DNA from: Shewanella marinintestina
GTDB taxonomy: Bacteria > Pseudomonadota > Gammaproteobacteria > Enterobacterales > Shewanellaceae
Length of the DNA stretch: 64,000 nucleotides
Reading direction: 5' to 3'
NCBI RefSeq assembly: GCF_023283845.1
Contig: NZ_JAKILC010000003.1
Location: 124,001 to 188,000 of the forward strand
Of the stretch, positions 1 through 10,125 are shown in pieces. Every line of letters begins with the position of its first letter. Position 1 is the stretch's first letter. The position numbers were made by a program, and so were the translations under genes. The notes under the pieces were generated by a model that did no database searches, was not told the origin of the DNA, and saw only the letters and a list, made by a program, of their open reading frames with translations.

Positions 1-538
1 CATCAGAGCTGAATACAATTCGACTGCCACCATCGCTTTTAATCACTGTGGCAGTAATCCCTGCATTATCGGCGGATTCATTGACTTTCTTGGCAATCGC
101 ATCGAGTGAATCACCCGCTTCAATCGCAACAGTAAAGGCTTTACCGTTAACTTCAAGGTCCAGTGTGCCTTGCCCGACTCCAGCAGTAGCATCGGCAACG
201 TTTTTACCTGCCAGTTTGTGAGATGCAGCAAGTTGTTCAACTTGGATTTGATAACTGCCTGACTGGGCGTTTTTATCCGCTGTTGCAGTGAAGTAGTCGC
301 TGTCACCTGTAGAGACTTTACGAATATTCAGTGCTGCGGGATCGCTCAGCTTTTCGAGGGCTTCCTGAAACGTAGATAGTTGGCTTTTGAGGGTGCCCAT
401 TGCAGATACCTTGGCTTCAATTGTCGCCTCAGTTTTATCAAAAATCGCTTCTTTAGGTACTTTTTCGGCATCAACTAACACTTTAACAATGGTGTTGATA
501 TCTAATCCAGAACCTATACCGGTCGCTGTTAATGCCAT
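1..538 (-). CDS. fliD: Flagellar filament cap protein FliD (N-terminal part, cut by window edge)
   Basis: This is the hook-associated protein 2 (filament cap), which sits at the tip of the flagellum and folds incoming flagellin. About 179 codons are visible, starting with MALTATGIGSGLDINTIVK, the usual FliD opening, followed by the coiled-coil D0/D1 region. The reading frame runs off the left edge, so the C-terminal half is missing from the window. It lies 42 bp downstream of flaG on the same strand, the common flaG-fliD arrangement in Vibrio and Shewanella. The start ATG at 536-538 has a purine-rich GGGGGC stretch just upstream. Confidence 0.93.
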   Translation of the reverse strand, partial: MALTATGIGSGLDINTIVKVLVDAEKVPKEAIFDKTEATIEAKVSAMGTLKSQLSTFQEALEKLSDPAALNIRKVSTGDSDYFTATADKNAQSGSYQIQVEQLAASHKLAGKNVADATAGVGQGTLDLEVNGKAFTVAIEAGDSLDAIAKKVNESADNAGITATVIKSDGGSRIVFSSD

Positions 539-580
539 TTTTGCCCCCTAGACAAAATAAGTTATTTTTTGACGCTCAAC

Positions 581-964
581 CTATGCTTCAGTCTTAAGCA
601 AAGATCCCGCCACTTCTGCAAGTTTTTGTGCTAATTCTAGCGCTTCTTCGTTAGGGATCTGTCTAATGATATCCCCAGAGTCGACATCTAATACGCTAAC
701 AATACTTTGCCCCGAATGTTCATCGACCTTAAAGGCAAGACCTTTACGCATCAGTGACATCATATCATTAAGTTCATTAGCGACTTCATGTATGTCAGCA
801 GTTTTCTCTTCACTATCCTTGGCCAGCGACGTTCTTTCTACACTGCTTGATTCTTTGAACAGAACGGCTTTATCTATTGAGTCGACTTCTGTCTGAGTAC
901 TGGTTAATTCCTGTTTAACAGCAATAGGATTGGTAGCACTCGTGAAATTCACATCCATTGTCAT
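581..964 (-). CDS. flaG: FlaG family flagellar protein
   Basis: This 127-residue protein has a variable, charged N-terminal half and a conserved C-terminal part (about residues 65-127) with LNDMM, then DEHSGQSIVSVLDVDSGDII and RQIPNEE, which is the FlaG signature. FlaG proteins influence polar filament length, but the mechanism is unclear. The gene lies between flaB and fliD on the same strand. A hairpin terminator separates it from flaB, so it probably has its own promoter. A CCGATAA element at about 1073-1079 resembles a FliA -10 box, but no matching -35 was found. Confidence 0.88.
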   Translation of the reverse strand: MTMDVNFTSATNPIAVKQELTSTQTEVDSIDKAVLFKESSSVERTSLAKDSEEKTADIHEVANELNDMMSLMRKGLAFKVDEHSGQSIVSVLDVDSGDIIRQIPNEEALELAQKLAEVAGSLLKTEA

Positions 965-1033
965 ACATCACCTCGGTAACTATTCAATCTAGGACGTATA
1001 CCTCTAGCTATTACGTCAAGGTTTATAAACAAC

Positions 1034-1062
1034 AAAGGGAGATTCATCACGAATCTCCCTTT
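1034..1062 (-). terminator. Intrinsic terminator after flaB
   Basis: A perfect 12-bp stem (AAAGGGAGATTC with its complement) and a 5-nt loop are followed on the minus strand by a T-rich tract (TTTGTTGTTT). It lies 44 bp past the flaB stop codon and would limit read-through into flaG. Confidence 0.8.
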
Positions 1063-1105
1063 AAACTGCTACTTTATCGGTAAATACTCTTAACGAGAAA
1101 CCCGA

Positions 1106-1924
1106 TTAAAGAAGAGATAGTGCAACTTGTGGTAACTGGTTAGCTTGTGCAAGCATCGCAGAACCCGTTTGCTGTAGTACTTGGTTCTTAGTCATTGCAG
1201 ACGTTTCTTTTGCGAAATCCACATCAACAATACGGCTCTTTGCATCAGCAACGTTTGCTTGTGTATTTGCACTGTTACTAATGTTGTGTGCTAGACGGTT
1301 TTGTACCGCACCCAAGTCAGCGCGTTGAGTATCAATCGTCTTGATTGCAGCATCAATCTTACCAAGCGCAGACTGACGAGCAGCTGAAGTTGCAAGCGTT
1401 AAACCGCCAACTGACAATGAAGTTGCGTCAGTCTTTTTAACTTTAACAGTAATATCTTCTTTAGCCTGGTGGCCAACTTGGAAGTTTTTACCAGCAGAGA
1501 AAGTACCAGTCATCAGCTTAGTGTTACCAAATGCGGTAGTTGAACCGATTGACGTAATCTCTGTTGCTAGTGCATCGATCTCTTTCTTAATCGCGCCAAG
1601 GTCATCACTGTTGTTTGCACCGTTAGATGCCTGGATAGTTAGGTCACGCATACGCTGAAGCATGTTAGTTTGCTCCTGCATTGCACCTTCAGAGATTTGG
1701 GCAATTGAGATAGCATCGTTAGCGTTACGCATACCAACGTCTAGACCACGCACCTGTGAATCTAGACGGTTAGAAATTGCAAGACCCGCAGCATCGTCTT
1801 TCGCACTGTTGATACGAAGACCACTTGATAGACGCTCCATAGAGGTAGCCAAACCTTGGCTAGAAGAGTTCAAGTTCTTTTGCGCTTTCATAGAAGTCAC
1901 GTTTGTGTTTACTGTAATAGCCAT
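1106..1924 (-). CDS. flaB: Flagellin FlaB
   Basis: This is a filament subunit of 272 residues with only the conserved D0/D1 domains. The N-terminal part ([18 protein letters not shown]) and the C-terminal part (ending [10 protein letters not shown]) are typical, and the middle is too short for D2/D3. The central stretch (about residues 130-190) is rich in Ser and Thr, the likely sites for sugar added by the Pse/Maf system encoded at 21-33 kb. It is nearly identical to the neighbouring flagellin at 2255-3076, with the main differences in the central region. A good FliA promoter lies upstream at 2005-2031. The order suggests it is FlaB, but the flaA/flaB naming is by analogy with Shewanella. 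Confidence 0.93.
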   Translation of the reverse strand: MAITVNTNVTSMKAQKNLNSSSQGLATSMERLSSGLRINSAKDDAAGLAISNRLDSQVRGLDVGMRNANDAISIAQISEGAMQEQTNMLQRMRDLTIQASNGANNSDDLGAIKKEIDALATEITSIGSTTAFGNTKLMTGTFSAGKNFQVGHQAKEDITVKVKKTDATSLSVGGLTLATSAARQSALGKIDAAIKTIDTQRADLGAVQNRLAHNISNSANTQANVADAKSRIVDVDFAKETSAMTKNQVLQQTGSAMLAQANQLPQVALSLL

Positions 1925-2004
1925 AATTTGTTTCCTCTTTAATACCTGGCTTTAAAACTTGCCTGTCTATTTACGCCAGGCGGGTCTATTGGGTTACAGT
2001 AACT

Positions 2005-2031
2005 TTAACGGCTGCTATTTTTTAATCTTTA
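2005..2031 (-). promoter_or_regulatory. Sigma-28 (FliA) promoter of flaB
   Basis: The minus strand reads TAAA, exactly 15 nt, then GCCGTTAA. The FliA consensus is TAAA-N15-GCCGATAA, so only one base differs. It lies about 80 bp upstream of the flaB start and marks flaB as a late flagellar gene. The rest of the 330-bp flaB-flaA gap holds the flaA terminator and AT-rich DNA with no ORF. Confidence 0.85.
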
Positions 2032-2114
2032 GCACTTTTTTTAAAAAAAATAGTGTTTTTCTACAAATACATATAAATCATAATAATATCAGTGACTAAA
2101 CCGATTCTTTTAAA

Positions 2115-2156
2115 CTAAAAAATCCATATTAACTGGGTTAACAGTCAATATGGATT
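2115..2156 (-). terminator. Intrinsic terminator after flaA
   Basis: A 15-bp stem with one A-C mismatch (outer arms AATCCATATT and AATATGGATT) and a 6-nt loop is followed on the minus strand by six Ts. It lies about 100 bp downstream of the flaA stop codon, so the two flagellins are separate transcripts. Confidence 0.8.
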
Positions 2157-2254
2157 GTTATTTTAAGCTAACTCAACCAATTGCTTTCAGTGCAATTAAC
2201 TTAAGTGGATAGCATTAAGCGCCAATAGTACGTAAACGCATCGCTTATGCTTAA

Positions 2255-3076
2255 TTAACCAAGTAGTGATAAGGCAACTTGTGGCAACTGGTTTGCCTGG
2301 GCAAGCATAGAGCTACCTGTTTGCTGTAACACTTGGTTCTTGGTCATTTGAGCCGTTTCTTTAGCGAAATCGACATCAACAATACGGCTTTTCGCATCAG
2401 CAACGTTCGCTTGGGTGTTAGCACTGTTACTGATGTTATGAGCTAAACGGTTTTGCACCGCACCTAAATCCGCACGTTGGGTGTCAATTGTCTTAATAGC
2501 TGCATCGATTTTCCCCATAGCAGATTGACGAGCAGCAGATGTTGCTAAGGTTAAAGCCCCCACAGACAGCGACGTTGCATTTGACGTTTTAACCGTCACT
2601 TCAATATCTTCTTTGGCTTGATGGCCTACTTGGAAGTTTTTACCTGCAGAGAAACCACCATTCAATAATTTTGTATTACCAAAGGCTGTACTATTACCAA
2701 TTGAGGTGATTTCAGTGGATAGCGCATCAATCTCTTTCTTAATAGCTGAAAGATCATCACTATTGTTAGCACCGTTAGATGCCTGAATGGTCAAATCACG
2801 CATACGCTGTAGCATGTTCGTCTGCTCTTGCATTGCACCTTCAGCAATTTGTGCAATAGAGATAGCATCATTGGCGTTACGCATACCTACATCAAGACCA
2901 CGCACCTGTGAATCTAGACGATTAGAAATTGCTAGACCTGCAGCATCATCTTTTGCACTGTTAATGCGAAGACCACTCGATAAACGCTCCATTGAGGTCG
3001 ACAGTCCTTGGCTTGACTGGTTTAGGTTCTTTTGCGCTTTCATTGATGTAACGTTGGTATTAACGGTAATAGCCAT
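2255..3076 (-). CDS. flaA: Flagellin FlaA
   Basis: This second short flagellin has 273 residues and the same D0/D1-only plan. It shares most residues with FlaB, differing for example in the segments around residues 133-170, and it ends in SLLG instead of SLL. It lies between flgL and flaB on the same strand. No convincing FliA promoter was found in the 93-bp gap upstream, unlike flaB. In Shewanella putrefaciens two flagellins form distinct proximal and distal filament segments; applying that here is inference. Confidence 0.93.
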   Translation of the reverse strand: MAITVNTNVTSMKAQKNLNQSSQGLSTSMERLSSGLRINSAKDDAAGLAISNRLDSQVRGLDVGMRNANDAISIAQIAEGAMQEQTNMLQRMRDLTIQASNGANNSDDLSAIKKEIDALSTEITSIGNSTAFGNTKLLNGGFSAGKNFQVGHQAKEDIEVTVKTSNATSLSVGALTLATSAARQSAMGKIDAAIKTIDTQRADLGAVQNRLAHNISNSANTQANVADAKSRIVDVDFAKETAQMTKNQVLQQTGSSMLAQANQLPQVALSLLG

Positions 3077-3169
3077 TATGATTTCCCTTATCTAAAATTA
3101 CTGCCAAGACTTCAGGCTTGGCTAATTTCGGTTAATTTGAATTCTAATTATTTAGGTGGCATTCATGGT

Positions 3170-4360
3170 TTAGATATAATCAAACAATGACACTGTGCCG
3201 ACCTTAGTAAAAACGCTTGATGCTGCACTTAAAGCTTGCTGTTGTTGCTCTAATTGCATTATCGCCTCGGCGTAATCTAAATCTTCCAACATCGAAAGAG
3301 CCGAGTTGTTCACAATCTTTTCTTCTTCATGGGTTGCAGCATAACTGTCTAAGCTTTTTAAGCTATTACCGGCAACACCCCGTGCAACATCCAGTTGATT
3401 CATTCCACTGTCGATATTATTCAACATTTGTGCCAACTCTGATTTACCTGCAGGAGTATTGACTAGGTTAGGGTCTTCAATTAAGGCTATCGCACTATTG
3501 ATAGTATCGAGCAAACTCGCTTCAGGCTTATGTTCCATGGTAAATGAGTCACCTGACGCGGGCTTACCATCTAGCTTAACTTCAATGCCGTTGAAGGCGA
3601 CGGGACTGTTAGGATCAAAAGCTGGTACAGTGGTGACAACAGCATTCGTCGAATCTCTGACTTCTAAATCATTACCAACCATAGTAAATGTGTAGGTATC
3701 GGGCACATGTGTCGCAGGATCTGTCACTTTTGCGCTTTCGACATTAAATTCGCCAGTTTGTGAGGCCAAATAATTGACACTGTAATCCCCTAAACCATTG
3801 GGAGAGTTCATAAAAGCAAGATCGCCCGGAATATTGGCGCCAATAGTCGTGCCTGAGGCTACGATGCTTTCTCTGATCCCACTATCGCCGTTATAAACCG
3901 CGTTGCCACTCGCATCAAACTCAAATGGCTGACTACCAGTATTAAAACCACCAAACAGATAATTACCCGACTCATCCTTGCTATTAGCAATGGTCATTAG
4001 CTCTTCAAGACTACCACGTAGCTCATCGGCAACTGTTTGCCGATCACTTTCAGTTAGTGTGCCGTTTACTGCCCTTAATACTTGCTCTCTAACACTGCTG
4101 GTAATAGTAGCCGCACTACCTAGTTTACTTTCAGATACTGACAATCTATTTTTGGTGTAGTCTATATTTTTAAGAAACTGGTCAACGACTGCATTCTGCT
4201 GCTTAAGGTTGCCAATGCCCACTGAAGCAACTGGATCATCACCCGCTGTATTGACACGCTTTCCAGTCGATAGCTGCTCAATGATCTGGCTTGTCTGCGA
4301 CTGTTTACTGGTCACACTATTAATGTTTTGGTGAAACATTTGCGCAGTTGAAATTCGCAT
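3170..4360 (-). CDS. flgL: Hook-filament junction protein FlgL (HAP3)
   Basis: This 396-residue hook-associated protein 3 begins MRISTAQMFHQNINSV and has a flagellin-like N-terminal coiled region (STGKRVNTAGDDPVASVGI). It ends with a flagellin-like C-terminal helix (LEQQQQALSAASSVFTKVG). It joins the hook-FlgK junction to the filament. It is the last gene of the flgFGHIJKL block, 38 bp downstream of flgK, and is likely transcribed from the sigma-54 promoter before flgF. The length is slightly above the 317 residues of the enteric protein, owing to an extra middle domain of about 100 residues. Confidence 0.95.
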   Translation of the reverse strand: MRISTAQMFHQNINSVTSKQSQTSQIIEQLSTGKRVNTAGDDPVASVGIGNLKQQNAVVDQFLKNIDYTKNRLSVSESKLGSAATITSSVREQVLRAVNGTLTESDRQTVADELRGSLEELMTIANSKDESGNYLFGGFNTGSQPFEFDASGNAVYNGDSGIRESIVASGTTIGANIPGDLAFMNSPNGLGDYSVNYLASQTGEFNVESAKVTDPATHVPDTYTFTMVGNDLEVRDSTNAVVTTVPAFDPNSPVAFNGIEVKLDGKPASGDSFTMEHKPEASLLDTINSAIALIEDPNLVNTPAGKSELAQMLNNIDSGMNQLDVARGVAGNSLKSLDSYAATHEEEKIVNNSALSMLEDLDYAEAIMQLEQQQQALSAASSVFTKVGTVSLFDYI

Positions 4361-4398
4361 AGTCTTAATTCCTGTCCCTAATCGTTAAGCATTCAGTG

Positions 4399-6321
4399 CT
4401 AACGCAGTGAGCTAAATAGTGTGTTGAAGATTTCATTTGCGGTAGTCATGATCCGCGCAGATGCTTGATAAGACTGCTGAAAGCGCATCAAGTTTGCCGC
4501 TTCTTCATCCAAGTTAACCCCTGATACGCTTTGAATTCGCGTATAAGCTTGGTTGTAAATTGCTTCAGCCGAACCCATTGACATTTCAGCCGACTTAGCT
4601 TTGCTGCCCACGTCTAGCTTTGTATTCTCAAAGACATCATTCAAAGTTGTTTTACCGCCATTCATCAGCTTGGCTTCATTCAGATTTGCCATGTTGACCA
4701 TATTAGAGTTATCCCCTTCCGCAAATGACAAATCGAAGCTAAATTTTTCTGTTGTGGTGGCTGAGGAGTCAATTTCAAATGTAAAGCCATGAGCGCTAAT
4801 TGTCGGCGGTGTATAAGCTGCAGGTGCACCTAGTGATGTGCCATTGGCGTCAAATGCTTCAAACGTTGGCGGCGTTGCACCTGGATTAATTTCAAAGGTA
4901 AGCTCTGAGCCTGTAACTGGGAAATTAGCTGCCGTCCGGTCATCAATGCTGACTAGCTTAATTTGGCTATTACCGATATTCGAAGCATCTGCAGTAATTT
5001 GACTACCTGCAGCCGCAATACCTTTAGGATCGGTCATCTCAACCGATATTGAAGAGGCTGCGCCAGAAGTCGGTCTGATTTCAAAGGTGTCGCCCGAGGC
5101 TAATGTGCCAGCGTTGATATTAACGCTAAAGCCATTTGCACCTTCGAGCTTAGTACCGTTTAAAGTAAGCGGCGTTATATTGCCAGTAGCGGCATCTTTT
5201 AGCTCGTAAGTTGATGGCGCGGTAAATTTTAATTCATAGCTACTACCGCTTAACTCTCCAACATCGTCAATATGGACGCCTAAAACTGCAGAGCCAGTAT
5301 TGCTTGATAGCGCACCGACTCGACCAATTTGCATGGATGGGTCGTTAATGTCGGTAAATATATTAGCGCCCACTTGACCATTTAAGTCAAAGCCCTGCTC
5401 TTGTGCCTTGTTAAATGCATCACTCACACCTAAAGCAAATTGGCCTAATTCCATTTGTGATGGCAGTAGTGTCTCGTCACGGTAATTGACTAATGCGCCA
5501 AGCTGGCCGCCCAATTTACTCGCATCAACTATCATGCTTTTATCACCAGATTGGGCGGTGATTTGTAATTCATTCGGATACGGGTCGCCTTGAGAGGTTC
5601 CCATCTGCATCGACTTTTCGCCCGACACCAACATAACCGAACCACCTAGCATGATACTTTTAGCACCGGAATCTAATGGCACCACGTTAACCGATGCATA
5701 TTCACTAAGCTCCAAAATTAATGCATCTTGCTTATCAAGCAGCTGCATATCTTGGCCTTGAGACTTCATTAGCTCACGGTTAATGTTGCCTAACTCGGTA
5801 CTGATCTCGTTAATTCTGTCTGTGACTGCAGCAATTTGATCATTAGTTTGCGTCATCTGCCCGTCTAGATGAGCTTGCATCTGGTTAACCGTACTCGCTA
5901 GATGTTTGGCATTGGTAAGAAATGAATCTCGCATACCTATGTCATTTGGCAGATCAGCCAAGGCATTCATACTGGCGAAAAAGTCATTCATCCCTTGCGG
6001 CACCGCTTGGCCTAACTGAGAAAAAATCTGGTCGAGCTCACTCATTTTTCCGAAAGTAGTTTGCGATTCACTCATCGCAGTAGAACCAATGCGTAACTCT
6101 CTAGTGGCGTAATCGTTATAAACCCTTTTTACATCTGAAACATAAGTACCCGCGCCGTAAAAGTCATTGCCCATGCGCTGGGAATCGAGCGCCGACTGAG
6201 AAACCACCTGACGGTTATAACCAGCGGTATTGGCATTGGCGATGTTATTACTGGTAATCGCTAGCTGAGACTGAGAAGCCAATACACCTGTACGGGCAAT
6301 ATTCATTAAATCTAAAGACAT
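4399..6321 (-). CDS. flgK: Hook-filament junction protein FlgK (HAP1)
   Basis: This is hook-associated protein 1, 640 residues, the first junction ring between hook and filament. The N-terminus has the axial-family motif SNNIANANTAGYNRQ (about residues 25-39), and the C-terminus has the matching helix (EEAANLMRFQQSYQASARI). The middle part is Ala/Thr/Gly rich and holds variable domains. It lies 43 bp downstream of flgJ and 38 bp upstream of flgL, as in most polar flagellar clusters. Confidence 0.96.
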   Translation of the reverse strand: MSLDLMNIARTGVLASQSQLAITSNNIANANTAGYNRQVVSQSALDSQRMGNDFYGAGTYVSDVKRVYNDYATRELRIGSTAMSESQTTFGKMSELDQIFSQLGQAVPQGMNDFFASMNALADLPNDIGMRDSFLTNAKHLASTVNQMQAHLDGQMTQTNDQIAAVTDRINEISTELGNINRELMKSQGQDMQLLDKQDALILELSEYASVNVVPLDSGAKSIMLGGSVMLVSGEKSMQMGTSQGDPYPNELQITAQSGDKSMIVDASKLGGQLGALVNYRDETLLPSQMELGQFALGVSDAFNKAQEQGFDLNGQVGANIFTDINDPSMQIGRVGALSSNTGSAVLGVHIDDVGELSGSSYELKFTAPSTYELKDAATGNITPLTLNGTKLEGANGFSVNINAGTLASGDTFEIRPTSGAASSISVEMTDPKGIAAAGSQITADASNIGNSQIKLVSIDDRTAANFPVTGSELTFEINPGATPPTFEAFDANGTSLGAPAAYTPPTISAHGFTFEIDSSATTTEKFSFDLSFAEGDNSNMVNMANLNEAKLMNGGKTTLNDVFENTKLDVGSKAKSAEMSMGSAEAIYNQAYTRIQSVSGVNLDEEAANLMRFQQSYQASARIMTTANEIFNTLFSSLR

Positions 6322-6364
6322 ACGTACTGGCTCCTTGCTGTAAGAGATTGAACAACACGATTAA

Positions 6365-7471
6365 TCATTGCTTAACCCCTTGTAAGACATCTTTAAAGTC
6401 TCGAGTAATAGTTTTCATCACCTGAATAACCTTATCGGCATATTTAGGATCGGTTGCATAACCTGCATCTTGCAGAGAACGAATAAAGGCTTGTGGGTTA
6501 CTTGCTTGCTTCATCGCATCTTGGTAGCGCTCACCGTTAGACACAAACGACACGAAATCGTTAAAGCTTTGGCCGATATCCTCATAAACCCTAAAATTAG
6601 CTTGCTGTTTTACAGCGATACCTTGCTCATATTCCAAGGTGCTTACAGAAGCTTTATCACCTTGCCAGCGGTTGTCAGCTTTAATGTTAAATAAATTGTT
6701 GCTTTGCTGCCCCTGATGACCTTTAACCATCTTCTGACCCCATCCGGTTTCTAACGCAGATTGCGCAATCAATACTTCAGGTGTCGTCCCCAGTGCAGCG
6801 GCCGCTTTTTCAGCATGAGGGTATAAGCGTGATACGAACTCATCTTGGCTGGTAAAATTTGCTTGGGATTTATCGCCATTGACTGCCGCGGACGGCAATA
6901 CTTTGCCACTTAATACGGAATCTAAAGTTTGTAGTTTGGGCGCTGCGGTTGCTAATTCGGCATTGCCATTAACACTGGCATATTGATTAGATTGCAGGCT
7001 TGCTAAGGCCATTGGATTAGTGCTGGTATGATTACTCGCATCAACACTTGCCACACGCGCTGTCGGCATCTGCAACATATCAGGCTTATCCATAGTCAAA
7101 GCCGCCGCTTTTGAGCCACCATTAATATCACCACGTAATACAGACGCTGGAGTCATTGGGCTATTTGCAGGGTCAAGTTGCTGCACCATTAAGTCAGCCA
7201 AACCCAACATGCCCTCACCCGATAGATTTAACGACATTTGCTGATCATGCATCTGCTCGTAAAATTTGGTGTATTGGCTATTCATCGGGCTATCAGACTC
7301 GAATACAGCATTGGCGTCACGCATGCTTTGCATCAGCATTTGCACGAAGATCCCTTCAAACTGCTGGGCAACTTCTTTTAACGCACTGGTTTCATCTTTT
7401 TGGGCTCTGGATCTTAATGAGTCCAAGCCTCCAAGATCCAGAAATTGCGATGCGTTCGACAGCTTTTCCAT
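6365..7471 (-). CDS. flgJ: Rod assembly protein and peptidoglycan hydrolase FlgJ
   Basis: This is a two-domain protein of 368 residues. Residues 1-100 form the rod-cap domain (QQFEGIFVQMLMQSMRDAN). A Ser/Ala/Asn-rich linker follows, then a glucosaminidase domain from about residue 205 with the catalytic-glutamate motif SALETGWG. It acts in the periplasm, opening the peptidoglycan so that the rod can grow. This is the bifunctional, beta/gammaproteobacterial form. It lies between flgI and flgK in one operon. Confidence 0.95.
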   Translation of the reverse strand: MEKLSNASQFLDLGGLDSLRSRAQKDETSALKEVAQQFEGIFVQMLMQSMRDANAVFESDSPMNSQYTKFYEQMHDQQMSLNLSGEGMLGLADLMVQQLDPANSPMTPASVLRGDINGGSKAAALTMDKPDMLQMPTARVASVDASNHTSTNPMALASLQSNQYASVNGNAELATAAPKLQTLDSVLSGKVLPSAAVNGDKSQANFTSQDEFVSRLYPHAEKAAAALGTTPEVLIAQSALETGWGQKMVKGHQGQQSNNLFNIKADNRWQGDKASVSTLEYEQGIAVKQQANFRVYEDIGQSFNDFVSFVSNGERYQDAMKQASNPQAFIRSLQDAGYATDPKYADKVIQVMKTITRDFKDVLQGVKQ

Positions 7472-7499
7472 GACACCTTTCCAATAAAACTGACAATAT

Positions 7500-8594
7500 T
7501 TAGATAATTATCAGTTCACCATGCAAAGCCCCTGCCATCTTTAACGCTTCTAGAATTGCTAGCACATCTGAAGGCGCCGCACCGACTAAGTTTACCGCTC
7601 GAACTAGCTCATCTAGCGTGGTTCCAGGATTAAACATAAACATACGGCTATCTTCTTCCGCCACATCAACTGTGCTGTCGGTGGTGACAACCGTTTGTCC
7701 ATTTGCAAATGGATTAGGCTGAGATACCTGCGTTGCCTCTGCAATGGTCACAGTTAAGCCACCATGAGTCACTGCTGCTGGCAATAATTTGACGTTTTGG
7801 CCAACCACAATGGTGCCAGTACGAGAATTAACAATGACTTTGGCAGACTCTGCTGCAGGTTCGACTTCAATATTCTCAAGCGTGGCTAAAAACGATACCC
7901 GTTGTGACACATCGCGCGGCGCACTCACTTGCACAGATGCCGCATCAAGTGGTCTTGCCATACCAGGTCCAAGCAGATCGTTAATTGCATCCGCCAAACG
8001 TTTTGCCGTCGAAAAATCAGCGCGGCGCAGGTTAAAAGTTAAGTGGTCGCCTGTTGAAAATGGCGTTGCAACTGTTCGTTCAATCATTGCACCATTTGGA
8101 ATACGGCCAACGGTAGGTGTGTTTTGTACTACTTTAGAACCATCCATACCTTCGGCACTAAAACCACTCACAACCATGCTGCCTTGAGCAATAGCGTATA
8201 CGTTACCGTCGACACCTTTTAAGAAAGTCTGTAGTAATGTACCGCCACGTAAACTTTTAGCTTCACCTAAACTCGATACTGTTACATCTAATGTTTGGCC
8301 AGGCTTGATAAATGGTGGCATCTCAGCACTAACTGCTACCACAGCAATGTTTTTAATCTTAGGTCTGAAATTGTCCGGTAAGTTGATACCAAAGTTTTTC
8401 AACATAGTTTTAAACGTTTGCTCGGTGTAACGGGTTTTTTCACCGGTTCCGGGTAAACCAACCACTAAACCATAACCAATCAACTGGTTACTACGTACGC
8501 CCTGTACGTTGGCAATATCTTTGATCCGCTGCGCATGAGCCGGCGCAGTTATCGCCAAAATGGCGCAAAGTAAAACCAATTTAAATTTCATCAT
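7500..8594 (-). CDS. flgI: Flagellar P-ring protein FlgI
   Basis: This 364-residue precursor forms the periplasmic P ring around the rod. It starts with a signal peptide ([21 protein letters not shown], residues 1-21, cut after AHA). The mature part starts [20 protein letters not shown], highly conserved in FlgI. The first two codons are both ATG, and the AGG ribosome site fits the second one slightly better. It is placed between flgH and flgJ. Confidence 0.96.
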   Translation of the reverse strand: MMKFKLVLLCAILAITAPAHAQRIKDIANVQGVRSNQLIGYGLVVGLPGTGEKTRYTEQTFKTMLKNFGINLPDNFRPKIKNIAVVAVSAEMPPFIKPGQTLDVTVSSLGEAKSLRGGTLLQTFLKGVDGNVYAIAQGSMVVSGFSAEGMDGSKVVQNTPTVGRIPNGAMIERTVATPFSTGDHLTFNLRRADFSTAKRLADAINDLLGPGMARPLDAASVQVSAPRDVSQRVSFLATLENIEVEPAAESAKVIVNSRTGTIVVGQNVKLLPAAVTHGGLTVTIAEATQVSQPNPFANGQTVVTTDSTVDVAEEDSRMFMFNPGTTLDELVRAVNLVGAAPSDVLAILEALKMAGALHGELIII

Positions 8595-8629
8595 CCTAAA
8601 TCCTTAGCACTAGGCAAAACCTTTCTAGC

Positions 8630-9304
8630 CTAAAACGGCCACCAGCTACCCATAAAGAATGAGGCTAACCAGCCTACTTTTTGTACTTCAGCAAAGGTTC
8701 CTGTACCACTGTATTGAATACGCGCATTTGCCACACGTTGTGAGTCAATGGTGTTATCTGGTCGAATATCTTGCGCGCGAACGATACCGGTAATACGTAC
8801 AAACTCGTCACCGTTATTGATACTTATCCATTTTTCACCACGAATAACCAAATTACCGTTGTTGAGTACTTGCATAACATTGGCAGAAATACTACCCGAC
8901 AAGCTATTGCTTTGGTCTGCATCAGACTCACGCTTGGTATTCATGCTGTCTTTGTAGCGCAGATCAATCGGATTACCACCCACAGTGATATTGCCGCCAC
9001 CGGCATAAATCGGGTCAAGCGACAGATCGGTCCCTTTGGAAATCTCGTTATTAGCACTCTTTTTCGCTTGAGTTTGTTCCATCAAATAAACGGTAATGAT
9101 GTCACCCACTTTCAGCGCTTTAATGTCTGAATACAAACTAGAAGCCTGACTATCTTGATACATAGAGCCAGTCGCAGCGATCTTCGTCGGCGGCGCCTCT
9201 GGATACACAGGCGCATAATAAGGATCGTCCGCTATCGGTTTACCGTTAGTTGAATTACATCCTGAAATTACTGCAACAAGGGCCAAAAGCCACAAATGCT
9301 TCAT
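8630..9304 (-). CDS. flgH: Flagellar L-ring lipoprotein FlgH
   Basis: This forms the outer-membrane L ring. It has a lipoprotein signal with lipobox VISGC near residue 17 and a FlgH domain to the end ([16 protein letters not shown]). The ATG at 9302-9304 is preferred over an in-frame TTG two codons upstream because an AGAGG ribosome site lies 8 nt before it, giving 224 residues. The gene is 36 bp upstream of flgI and downstream of flgG. Confidence 0.95.
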   Translation of the reverse strand: MKHLWLLALVAVISGCNSTNGKPIADDPYYAPVYPEAPPTKIAATGSMYQDSQASSLYSDIKALKVGDIITVYLMEQTQAKKSANNEISKGTDLSLDPIYAGGGNITVGGNPIDLRYKDSMNTKRESDADQSNSLSGSISANVMQVLNNGNLVIRGEKWISINNGDEFVRITGIVRAQDIRPDNTIDSQRVANARIQYSGTGTFAEVQKVGWLASFFMGSWWPF

Positions 9305-9326
9305 ATTCAACGCCTCTTATAAATGC

Positions 9327-10115
9327 TTAAAGGTTTTGGTTAACGTAAGACAACATTTGGTCAACAGCTGAAATCACTTTAGAGTTCATCTCGTAAATAC
9401 GCTGACTTTCAATCAAGTTTACTAACTCTTCTGTCACGTTCACGTTTGAGGTTTCTAATGCGCCTTGTCGAATCGCGCCCATACCATCAAGTGATGCAGT
9501 GCCTTGAATAGGTGTGCCACTTGCGCCAGTTTCTAAGTATAAGTTCTGCCCCATAGGGTCGAGTCCTGACGGATTAATAAAATCAGAAATAGCTAGCTGA
9601 CCCACGACTTGGTTTTCTGCGTTGCCCGGTGTTTTAACCGACACTTCACCTTCAGCTGAAACGGTGATACTTGTGGCATCTTCAGGAATGGTGATAGCAG
9701 GTTGAATCACATAGCCTGAACCTGGGGTCACGATTTGGCCGGTGTCATCTAAACTAAACTGGCCGTTGCGGGTATAAGCTGCGGTGCCATCTGGTAATTG
9801 CACTTCAAAAAAGCCTGGGCCTTCAACCATCAAATCTAACGAGTTATCAGTAGTGAGCATGTTGCCTTGAGTAAACATCTCTTGGGTAGCAACCACTTTG
9901 GTACCCGCACCAATACTTAAACCGTTAGGCAATTTAGTATTCGAAGCACTGATACCACCAGCTTGATTAACGTTTTGATAAAGCAAGTCTTCAAATACCG
10001 CACGACTCTTTTTAAAACCAACAGTGCTGGCGTTTGCCACGTTGTTAGAAATAACAGAAATATCGGTTTGCTGAGCGTCTAAACCAGTCTTACTTATCCA
10101 TAAAGCGGGATGCAT
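9327..10115 (-). CDS. flgG: Distal rod protein FlgG
   Basis: This 262-residue distal rod subunit has the N-terminal axial motif SNNVANASTVGFKKS and the C-terminal matching segment SNVNVTEELVNLIESQRIYE. Its length equals the usual FlgG length. It lies 11 bp downstream of flgF and just upstream of flgH. It belongs to the block driven by the sigma-54 promoter before flgF. Confidence 0.97.
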   Translation of the reverse strand: MHPALWISKTGLDAQQTDISVISNNVANASTVGFKKSRAVFEDLLYQNVNQAGGISASNTKLPNGLSIGAGTKVVATQEMFTQGNMLTTDNSLDLMVEGPGFFEVQLPDGTAAYTRNGQFSLDDTGQIVTPGSGYVIQPAITIPEDATSITVSAEGEVSVKTPGNAENQVVGQLAISDFINPSGLDPMGQNLYLETGASGTPIQGTASLDGMGAIRQGALETSNVNVTEELVNLIESQRIYEMNSKVISAVDQMLSYVNQNL

Positions 10116-10125
10116 AGTATCTCTC

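Noticed and set aside
1073..1080. FliA-like CCGATAA upstream of flaG
   Set aside because: The -10 part fits, but no TAAA lies 15 nt upstream; the sequence there is TTTC. It is mentioned only as a possible weak promoter.
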